DNA from: Pseudomonadota bacterium
GTDB taxonomy: Bacteria > Pseudomonadota > Alphaproteobacteria > Rhizobiales > Xanthobacteraceae
NCBI GenBank assembly: GCA_023405565.1
Contig: JAEXXW010000673.1
Coordinates: 1 to 7,200 of the forward strand
Reading direction: 5' to 3'
Length of the DNA stretch: 7,200 nucleotides
A program made the position numbers and the translations under genes. Shown here one piece after another: positions 1 through 4,658 of the stretch (positions within the stretch are counted from its first letter, which is position 1; every line of letters starts with the position of its first letter). Under the pieces are notes generated by a model. It was not told the origin of the DNA and searched no databases. It was given only the letters and a program-made list of their open reading frames with translations.

Positions 1-1161
1 CGTCCGCTCATTATAACTAGAGACCAGGAAGGCAAGATTCGAGCGTTGTATAACCGCTGCACCCATCGTGGCACCACACTCTGCCGCTGGGAAAAGGGGA
101 ATAGCAGATCCTTTCAGTGCCCATACCATGGTTGGAACTTCCTGAATAACGGCAAGCTACGCGGCGTCCCGTGGCCGGACGGGTATGCGAATAAATTGGT
201 CCATAGCGAGAAATTCAATCTCGCCCAGGTCCCGCGCGTGGAATCCTATCGCGGATTCATTTTCGGCACACTCAACATCGGCGCGCCGCCATTGGAGGAT
301 CATCTCGGACCCATCAAAAAGCCGATCGACGAGTGGCTGGATCGCAATCCCGGCGGCAAGGTCATCGTCTGCGAGGCGAACAGACTGAAATACAAGGGTA
401 ACTGGAAGCTGGCCTATGACAATTCGGGAGACGGTTATCATGTGCTGTTCTCGCACCGCTCCTTGCTTCAGACCGAGAACCGCTTCGCCGACGAATCTAC
501 CGAAAAGGGGATGTCCTATTACCAAAGCGCCCCTGACGAACTGCCGATGTACATCCAGTATATGGGCAACGGTCATCATTTTAAGGACAAGCGCCCCAAT
601 ATCGAAAAGCGCCCGGGCGGCCTGTGGGCCATCGAGTCTCTCCATCCCGGCATGGAGCACGTCCAAGAGAAGCTCCGCGCCAAATACGGCGCGAGGGCTG
701 AAGCGATGCTGGATCTAGCCGGCTCCGAGCCGGTCAACATCAACGTATTTCCCAACCTGTCTCTGCTCGGGAACCACATCCAGGTTTTCCAGCCTGTGTC
801 GTTCGATGAAACCGACACCGTCTGGTACGGCACCAAGATCGAAGACGCCGACGGCGCCCTCGGCGAGGAGGTTCTGACCGACATCAACGCGCTGCGCATG
901 CGAACGCAGGAAGGCTTCCCTAACTTCGGCGAGGTCGATGACGTAACGAATTTCGAGCAGATCCAGCGGGGTCTCGCGGCTCCCGAGGACGAATGGATTT
1001 ACATGAACCGGGGCTACGACATTCCCGGCCGCATCTACACCCTTGAGGACGGAACGATCAAGGGTCCGGCCACGGACGAGGTGTTCATGCGCGAGTACAT
1101 TCGTGAATGGAAGCGCCTGATGAAGGCTGATCTCGACATCGCGATTCAGCGGGAACCATAA
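1..1161 (+). CDS. Rieske aromatic-ring-hydroxylating oxygenase, alpha (large) subunit, 5'-truncated by window
   Basis: Catalytic subunit of a Rieske non-haem iron oxygenase, which uses O2 and electrons from a reductase to hydroxylate an aromatic ring in the cytoplasm. The frame is open from base 1, and 386 residues are visible. An in-frame TTG at 46 lies inside the Rieske domain and is not the start. Relatives suggest roughly 60-80 N-terminal residues are missing. The Rieske [2Fe-2S] ligands are C-T-H at 58-66 and C-P-Y-H at 118-129. The catalytic domain has NSGDGYHVLFSH at 421-456: Asp 430-432 is the bridging residue, and His 439-441 and 454-456 bind mononuclear iron. The third iron ligand is expected in the Asp pair at 937-942, within GEVDDVTNFEQIQ. 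The GDGYHV and GNGHH motifs and the C-terminal pattern resemble the benzoate/anthranilate-type group. This is a family resemblance, not a substrate assignment. The stop TAA is 1 nt before the beta-subunit start, so translation is probably coupled. Confidence 0.95.
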   Translation, partial: RPLIITRDQEGKIRALYNRCTHRGTTLCRWEKGNSRSFQCPYHGWNFLNNGKLRGVPWPDGYANKLVHSEKFNLAQVPRVESYRGFIFGTLNIGAPPLEDHLGPIKKPIDEWLDRNPGGKVIVCEANRLKYKGNWKLAYDNSGDGYHVLFSHRSLLQTENRFADESTEKGMSYYQSAPDELPMYIQYMGNGHHFKDKRPNIEKRPGGLWAIESLHPGMEHVQEKLRAKYGARAEAMLDLAGSEPVNINVFPNLSLLGNHIQVFQPVSFDETDTVWYGTKIEDADGALGEEVLTDINALRMRTQEGFPNFGEVDDVTNFEQIQRGLAAPEDEWIYMNRGYDIPGRIYTLEDGTIKGPATDEVFMREYIREWKRLMKADLDIAIQREP

Positions 1162-1162
1162 T

Positions 1163-1753
1163 ATGAATGCACTCGCAAACAATCCGTCACGTGTCTCTTA
1201 TTACGTCACGAACGACTATTATCTCGAGCTGATCGCTGACTTCTCGGACTGGCAGGAGGATGCGCGCAGCGTCCAGGACCCGGCCGAGCGCGATCTATTC
1301 CGACGATTGCTGGAGCAGGAGGCGCGAATTCTCGACCGCCTGCTGTACGAACAATGGCTCGAACTGTTCACTCCAGAATGCGCCTATTGGGTGCCGTCCA
1401 CGCCCGAAGGCGGTGATCCGCGGAGTGAAATCGCCGTCATGTTCGACGACAGGCGTCGTCTTGAAGACCGCGTGTTTCGTTTGCGCACCGGCTACGCCTG
1501 GTCTCAGGCACCCTCCTCGCGGACATCGCGCATGGTTTCAAATGTCGAGGTCTTCACATGCTCTCGCGAAGATCAGCGAATGGTGCGGTCGAACTTCGCA
1601 ATCAGCGAGTTCTGGGATGGCGAAATCCGCGTGCTTGCCGGATGGGCAGCTCACCGCTTCCGCCGAACCGAAGGCCTCTGGAAAATATCCGCAAAGCAGG
1701 TCAATTTGCTGAACTGCGATCAGTGCATCCGCAATCCAAGCATCATTCTCTGA
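1163..1753 (+). CDS. Ring-hydroxylating oxygenase, beta (small) subunit
   Basis: Small subunit of the alpha3beta3 oxygenase. It has the SnoaL/NTF2-like fold (Ring_hydroxyl_beta family), carries no cofactor and mainly stabilises the hexamer. It is 196 residues, slightly longer than the usual 160-190. Family-like features are the N-terminal helix with FRRLLEQEARILDRLLYEQW (residues about 46-65), the LFTPECAYWVPS stretch, the DDRRRLEDRVFRLRTG segment, and the C-terminal strands ending LLNCDQCIRNPSIIL. ATG 1163 follows the alpha stop by one base, with a weak purine-rich GCGGGA at 1149-1154 as ribosome binding site; coupling to the alpha subunit is likely. Because it has a beta subunit, this oxygenase is not of the phthalate or vanillate alpha-only type. 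The substrate is unknown. Confidence 0.93.
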   Translation: MNALANNPSRVSYYVTNDYYLELIADFSDWQEDARSVQDPAERDLFRRLLEQEARILDRLLYEQWLELFTPECAYWVPSTPEGGDPRSEIAVMFDDRRRLEDRVFRLRTGYAWSQAPSSRTSRMVSNVEVFTCSREDQRMVRSNFAISEFWDGEIRVLAGWAAHRFRRTEGLWKISAKQVNLLNCDQCIRNPSIIL

Positions 1754-1761
1754 GATGGCCG

Positions 1762-2034
1762 ATGCCTATTGTCGAACTCTACATGACCCGGTTTTGTCCG
1801 TACTGCAACGCGGCCAGGGCGCTGCTGAAACGCAAAGGCATTCCTTACCGAGAGATCGACATCGCCGCCAATTGGGAGCGGCGCGACGAAATGCTGAAAC
1901 GCTCGAACGGTAAGGCGAGCGTTCCACAGCTATTCTATGGCGACAGGCATATCGGCGGCACTTCCGAGCTGAAAGAACTCGATGCCGCAGGCAAGCTTGA
2001 TGAAATCCTGGCCGGAAAATCCTCCCAGCCCTGA
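1762..2034 (+). CDS. Glutaredoxin (dithiol, GrxC-like) inside the oxygenase operon
   Basis: 90-residue protein covering a complete glutaredoxin fold. The active site is Cys12-Pro-Tyr-Cys15 just after the first beta strand (PIVELYMTRFCPYC), the classical dithiol motif. The cis-proline motif for glutathione binding is S53-V-P55-Q, and the C-terminal GG motif is at residues 65-66 (HIGGTSEL). The length matches bacterial Grx1/Grx3-type proteins. It reduces protein disulfides or protein-glutathione mixed disulfides using glutathione. The start is ATG 1762, 8 nt after the beta-subunit stop; an ATG at 1755 is in the wrong frame. The Shine-Dalgarno is poor, so coupling to the upstream gene is likely. 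Its placement between oxygenase and reductase genes is unusual. Protection of thiols or iron-sulfur cysteines during turnover, or a glutathione step on a pathway intermediate, are guesses only. Confidence 0.92.
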   Translation: MPIVELYMTRFCPYCNAARALLKRKGIPYREIDIAANWERRDEMLKRSNGKASVPQLFYGDRHIGGTSELKELDAAGKLDEILAGKSSQP

Positions 2035-2036
2035 AG

Positions 2037-2050
2037 CGGAGGCCGGAGGC
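2037..2050 (+). repeat. Tandem 7-bp direct repeat CGGAGGC x2
   Basis: Two perfect head-to-tail copies of CGGAGGC (2037-2043 and 2044-2050) lie directly after the glutaredoxin stop. Each contains the Shine-Dalgarno-like GGAGG. The second is 9 nt upstream of an ATG at 2059. This may be chance in GC-rich DNA. Confidence 0.4.
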
Positions 2051-2058
2051 CCCGACAC

Positions 2059-2136
2059 ATGCCGCGGCCACCCCGGCGCAACTACGCCCGCTGGACAGTG
2101 AATATCCTGACCGCAAGCACAAGCTCTCCAGCATAA
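2059..2136 (+). CDS. Possible 25-aa peptide in the glutaredoxin-reductase spacer
   Basis: A short frame begins MPRPPRRNYARW, contains ILTAS and ends TAA at 2134-2136. Its ATG is preceded by GGAGG at a near-ideal 9-nt spacing, which is a better ribosome binding site than that of any operon gene here. It sits alone in the 123-nt gap (2035-2157), and its stop is 21 nt before the reductase ATG in the same reading frame. It could be a leader peptide coupling translation to the reductase, which itself lacks an obvious Shine-Dalgarno, or it could be noise. It has no recognisable homology. The rest of the spacer shows no convincing promoter or terminator. Confidence 0.2.
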   Translation: MPRPPRRNYARWTVNILTASTSSPA

Positions 2137-2157
2137 CGACTCCAGAACAACTGTACT

Positions 2158-3114
2158 ATGACTCAATCTGATCGATCGATGCTCATTCCCGTCCGCACGA
2201 CAGACATTCGTCTGGCAGCACGGGACATTAAACTTTTCGAACTGTCACCGGTGACCGAAAGTCCTCTACCGGCTGCATCGGCAGGAGCGCATATCGATGT
2301 CGAATTGCCGATGGGCCTACGCCAATACTCCCTTATCGTACACCCGGGCGCGACTGACAATCGCTATGTTATTGCAGTCAAGAATGATATCGCGGGCCGT
2401 GGCGGGTCGCGCTACATGCATTCCTCGCTGACGGTCGGCGACGTGCTAAACGTTAGCGCGCCACGAAATCACTTTCCGCTTGAGGAATCGGCGCCCTACA
2501 CAGTTCTGATTGCCGGCGGTATTGGCATCACCCCAATCTGGAGCATGTTGCAGCGGCTCAACGCGGTGCAGAATCCCTGGCATCTGCATTATGCCTGCCG
2601 TTCGCGTGACGACATGGCATTCCTCGATGCACTTGAGGGACGCTCGAATGTCCATCTTCACTTCGATAACGAAGCGGGCGGACCGCTTGACGTAGCGTCT
2701 ATCATCAACAATCTGCAACCTCATTCGCATGTCTATTGTTGCGGCCCTTTACCCATGCTCGATGTGTTCGATGCGGCAACACGACATATTTCACCTGACC
2801 GGAAACATGTCGAATATTTTCAGGCCAAGGACGCGCCAGCCACTGAAGGTGGCTACACAATTTGTCTTTCCCGGTCGAATCTCGAGCTGCTCGTGCCGAA
2901 AGGAAAGACTATTCTTGAGGTGCTTGAACAGGCGGGCGTCAGCGTGGAATCCTCCTGTACGGAAGGCACTTGTGGCGCGTGCGAAACGAAGGTGCTGGAA
3001 GGCCTGCCTGACCATCGAGATACAGTTCTATCGGCCGCTCGCAAAAATTCTAACAAGACAATGATGATTTGCTGCTCGGGATCAAAAACACCGATCCTTG
3101 TCCTGGATATTTGA
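2158..3114 (+). CDS. Phthalate dioxygenase-type reductase (FMN, NAD(P)H, C-terminal [2Fe-2S])
   Basis: 318-residue electron-transfer flavoprotein that moves electrons from NAD(P)H through FMN and a plant-type [2Fe-2S] centre to the Rieske oxygenase. The N-terminal flavin barrel (about 1-110) carries RQYS at 55-58, the flavin-binding motif, and a GGSRYMH segment at 82-88. The nucleotide-binding domain (about 112-225) has GGIGITP at 120-126 and CGP at 195-197. The ferredoxin domain (about 232-318) has C267-x4-C272-x2-C275 and, 29 residues on, C305 (or C306), within SSCTEGTCGAC and ICCSGS, ending in LVLDI as in the family. Domain order and length match phthalate dioxygenase and vanillate demethylase reductases. 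ATG 2158 is the first in-frame start; Met8 (2179) is an alternative, since the conserved part begins around there. Neither has a strong Shine-Dalgarno. It is the probable partner of the alpha/beta oxygenase upstream, although such alpha/beta enzymes more often use other reductase classes. Confidence 0.95.
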   Translation: MTQSDRSMLIPVRTTDIRLAARDIKLFELSPVTESPLPAASAGAHIDVELPMGLRQYSLIVHPGATDNRYVIAVKNDIAGRGGSRYMHSSLTVGDVLNVSAPRNHFPLEESAPYTVLIAGGIGITPIWSMLQRLNAVQNPWHLHYACRSRDDMAFLDALEGRSNVHLHFDNEAGGPLDVASIINNLQPHSHVYCCGPLPMLDVFDAATRHISPDRKHVEYFQAKDAPATEGGYTICLSRSNLELLVPKGKTILEVLEQAGVSVESSCTEGTCGACETKVLEGLPDHRDTVLSAARKNSNKTMMICCSGSKTPILVLDI

Positions 3115-3224
3115 GCAATCATAATTACCGTATAATAGCCTCATTGCATTAACAGTGCTGCATCGCAACGCAGCCGGACATCGGCTCATGACGCTGAAGC
3201 TCTCCACAAGTCTTTGTCGCTCAT
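3115..3224. other. Intergenic tail after the reductase
   Basis: No gene is seen. A perfect 5-bp inverted repeat, AGCCG (3172-3176) and CGGCT (3182-3186) with a 5-nt loop, could fold but has no following T run, so it is not a convincing intrinsic terminator. A weaker alternative pairs 3157-3161 with 3170-3174. A TATAAT hexamer at 3131-3136 has no well-spaced -35 and no downstream gene. Confidence 0.5.
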
Positions 3225-3349
3225 GGCTGCCCCCCGGTTTCGTTGACACGCACTTAAGCTAATCCGGCCTTCCGCTCGAACTCCATAGGGCTCAGATATC
3301 CGATCGTCGAATGCCGGCGTTTTGGATTGTAGAAGCGTTCGATAGAGCT
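3225..3349 (-). mobile_element. IS3-family insertion sequence remnant (right end only)
   Basis: The outer end begins about 3225 with TGGCTGCCCCCCGG, followed by TTTCGTTGACAC to 3250. This is the sort of terminal repeat seen just outside the transposase stop in IS3-family elements. Immediately inside is the minus-strand C-terminus of the OrfB transposase. Only about 125 bp remain; the rest of the element and its other terminus are absent from the window. The exact outer boundary is an estimate, and no target-site duplication can be checked because the partner end is missing. Confidence 0.7.
3254..3349 (-). pseudogene. IS3-family transposase (OrfB, DDE integrase) C-terminal fragment
   Basis: The minus-strand frame reads SSIERFYNPKRRHS followed by TIGYLSPMEFERKAGLA and a TAA stop at 3256-3254. 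This is the highly conserved extreme C-terminus of IS3-group OrfB transposases, after the last catalytic Glu. About 31 codons are recognisable. The frame stays open to about 3388 (LKWINRPPRLQHG) before an upstream in-frame stop at 3391-3389, but I do not recognise that part as transposase. The DDE catalytic residues and OrfA are missing, so it cannot encode an active enzyme. Confidence 0.85.
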
Positions 3350-3411
3350 TCCGTGCTGAAGTCGCGGAGGCCGATTAATCCACTTCAATTAGTTCATCCG
3401 ATCTTCCACGC

Positions 3412-3633
3412 TTACAAATGCGTACGAGACCTCATTCCCACCACAACGCTCCCCTCAAACAGAAACTCGATACCGACATTCTCGAAAGCGAGCTGGATGT
3501 TTCTGAGCGTGCCGCCGTAGGGCATCGTTGTACCGAGTTTGAACCGCGCAATGGTTGCTTCTCCCCCAGATCTGGCGGCCAAATAACCTTGGGACCAGCC
3601 GAGCCAGGCACGGGCGGCACAAACTGACCGGGT
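3412..3633 (-). pseudogene. Short XRE-family HTH regulator, decayed start
   Basis: The minus-strand frame reads CAARAWLGWSQGYLAARSG, then GEATIARFKLGTTMPYGG and TLRNIQLAFENVGIEFLFEG, with a TAA stop at 3414-3412. This matches the compact Cro/C1-type helix-turn-helix proteins of 70-80 residues common in alphaproteobacteria: R-x-W-L-G-W-S-Q-x-x-L-A, then E-x-T-I-A-R-F-E, then I-x-x-A-x-E-x-x-G-I-E-F. No ATG, GTG or TTG in this frame lies next to the expected N-terminus near 3624-3633. The usual SGV-GEATI turn appears to have lost one residue (SGGEATI). Both suggest a non-functional copy. If real it would be a small DNA-binding regulator. Confidence is good for the family and moderate for its being broken. 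Confidence 0.65.
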
Positions 3634-3722
3634 TTTCTTGAACCAGGCTGATTGAGATAATCGGCATGGAAAGAACACCCGAATATGCCGAGAAGGCGAT
3701 ACAGGGCGTCCAGTGCGCCACG

Positions 3723-3952
3723 CCTTCCTGAATGCGCCACCGGTCCAAGGGCATTCCATATTCTGCGAGCGTCCGCATAAGCCTTGGCGTGAGCCGGGCT
3801 TTTTTCCACCATCGGCGCATTTCTGCGACCTCGGCGGAGGTCATTCCGCCGCTCATGAACCGGACAATCCACTGATAAGCGTCGCGCTGAATCGGATCGA
3901 GACGCGAGAGTGCCTCCTCGCCGCTATTTGCCACCAGAACACCGATCGGCAC
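3723..3952 (-). pseudogene. FecR-like anti-sigma factor N-terminus, frameshifted
   Basis: A minus-strand frame from GTG 3952 reads LDPIQRDAYQWIVRFMSGGM then TSAEVAEMRRWW (to about 3806). The homology then continues in another frame as KSPAHAKAYADARRIWNALG down to about 3723. Together these give the typical FecR N-terminal cytoplasmic domain (DUF4880-like: A-x-x-W-I-V-R-F...W...S-P-x-H-x-x-A...W-x-x-L). The break is at an A6 run (T's at 3800-3805 on +). Restoring one base would give WWEKSPAHA, the family consensus, so a single-base deletion is the simplest explanation. The membrane segment and periplasmic FecR domain are absent, and no sigma-factor gene lies upstream on this strand, although fecI normally precedes fecR. 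It is therefore both truncated and frameshifted. Confidence 0.65.
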
Positions 3953-4015
3953 TGATTCAGGCGCGTCGCCTCGGATCGGAGGATCTGGTGAGGCTTATGC
4001 AACGCAACCTTATAG

Positions 4016-4298
4016 AGTATTCGCGGAATTACGGCGCTCGTCGGAAGCCAAAATCCGCGTGAGGCTGGCGCCAGGGCCATTGTCGATGACATGATGCTTC
4101 CCGGCGACGGTCGAAAGAAGCTGGCACGGGTTGTTAGTGACCATCTTGCCTGGTTCGACGCCGTGGAGGCCCGCAGCCTAACATGGGACAACATGTCCCG
4201 GCTGCTGCTTAGCGCTGACGCGCATGGCAATAATGGCGGCGCAATCCCGGTCGGAACGCTCTCGTCAACCGTATGGCGCAAGCGATCGGACGCTGCGT
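4016..4298 (+). pseudogene. Unrecognised reading frame with GTLSSTVWRKR motif, probably 3'-truncated
   Basis: The + strand frame is open after a TAG at 4013-4015. It reads through REAGARAIVDDMMLPGDGRK, DHLAWFDAVEARSLTWDNMS and AIPVGTLSSTVWRKRSD. The composition is that of real protein (amphipathic segments, Trp-rich, no low complexity) rather than a shadow frame, and the opposite strand shows nothing better. ATG 4091 is the first ATG, but protein-like sequence precedes it and no Shine-Dalgarno is visible. The frame continues to 4816, but past about 4300 it runs through DNA coding for other things in another frame, so its native end is probably lost. I do not recognise the family; the alternation of a helical segment and a GTLSS-VWR turn could be DNA-binding, which is speculation. 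Confidence 0.35.
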
Positions 4299-4316
4299 CG
4301 CAAGCCGCCTCGGCAG

Positions 4317-4412
4317 CTAACAAATCTCAAGGAGTCGCTCGGACCCCAACGGGCGAGCTACATTACAGGCGCTGCACTTCCCGTCGATGGCGGCGTAATC
4401 CGCGCCATTTGA
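4317..4412 (+). pseudogene. Short-chain dehydrogenase/reductase (SDR) C-terminal fragment
   Basis: The frame reads RASYITGAALPVDGG followed by VIRAI and a TGA stop at 4410-4412. ASYITG-x-x-L-x-V-D-G-G is the near-invariant C-terminal signature of classical SDR oxidoreductases (usual length about 250 residues). Upstream residues LTNLKESLGPQ align loosely and without gaps with the usual A-N-L-x-x-F-L-x-S-D; the frame may extend back to about 4299. The nucleotide-binding Gly motif and catalytic Ser-Tyr-Lys are absent, so this is only the gene's tail, the rest having been replaced. Relics of this kind are common beside rearranged catabolic loci. Confidence 0.7.
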
Positions 4413-4543
4413 TAGGCTCCGCTTTTTTTGAGCCCGAAGACCCGACCGGAGCTGGTGGCGGGCGCGCTGGTCATCGAAAAAAATCATACGGCAACCCAAA
4501 ATTAACCATGACAAATAATAGTTCCGCTCATGGCGATGGTTCG

Positions 4544-4646
4544 AGCCGCCCCTTTCGACGCGGCTTTGTCGGATGTGCGTCGCATCCGCATGGCGAAGTC
4601 GGGCAGGTAACTGCCCTTCCCCAATCGGCGCGTGCTTGGTTGGGGA
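4544..4646 (+). promoter_or_regulatory. Structured 5' leader of the autotransporter gene (four hairpins)
   Basis: Four consecutive inverted repeats precede the start codon. First, AGCCGC 4544-4549 pairs with GCGGCT 4560-4565, with a T run of only three at 4565-4567. Second, GGATGTG 4571-4577 pairs with CGCATCC 4581-4587 (one G-U, 3-nt loop). Third, GGGCAG 4601-4606 pairs with CTGCCC 4611-4616, enclosing GTAA, a GNRA-type tetraloop in RNA. Fourth, TCCCCAA 4618-4624 pairs with TTGGGGA 4640-4646, whose 3' arm covers most of the Shine-Dalgarno. An AT-rich patch at about 4474-4520 could hold the promoter, but no good -35/-10 pair is visible. Regulation by structure is an inference. Confidence 0.4.
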
Positions 4647-4648
4647 GG
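4642..4648 (+). promoter_or_regulatory. Shine-Dalgarno GGGGAGG that decides the autotransporter start
   Basis: GGGGAGG ends 10 nt before ATG 4659. Another in-frame ATG at 4650 is only 1 nt from the motif and so is sterically unlikely. The motif overlaps the 3' arm (4640-4646) of a 7-bp inverted repeat. Confidence 0.75.
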
Positions 4649-4658
4649 AATGCGGAGA

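Larger units (their letters stand above)
3225..4412. other. Mosaic of gene remnants, no intact gene
   Basis: This 1.2-kb stretch contains five unrelated recognisable or protein-like pieces on both strands: IS3 end (-), XRE (-), FecR (-), unknown frame (+) and SDR tail (+). Each is truncated or broken. The linkers 3350-3411, 3634-3722 and 3953-4015 hold nothing I recognise. The convergent orientation, with minus-strand fragments on the left and plus-strand fragments on the right, implies at least one junction near 3953-4015. Confidence 0.6.

Noticed and set aside
157..666. Minus-strand open frame opposite the oxygenase alpha subunit
   Set aside because: It overlaps the strongly supported Rieske coding region and shows no recognisable motif.
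3131..3136. Perfect TATAAT hexamer after the reductase
   Set aside because: The nearest -35-like TTGAGC (3111-3116) is only 14 nt away and no + strand gene follows; probably chance in an AT-rich patch.
3172..3186. Hairpin as rho-independent terminator of the oxygenase operon
   Set aside because: The 5-bp stem has no following T run; kept only as a note in the intergenic entry.
4415..4435. GGCTC...GAGCC inverted repeat with T7 as a terminator after the SDR tail
   Set aside because: The T run lies inside the loop, not after the stem, so it does not match an intrinsic terminator.
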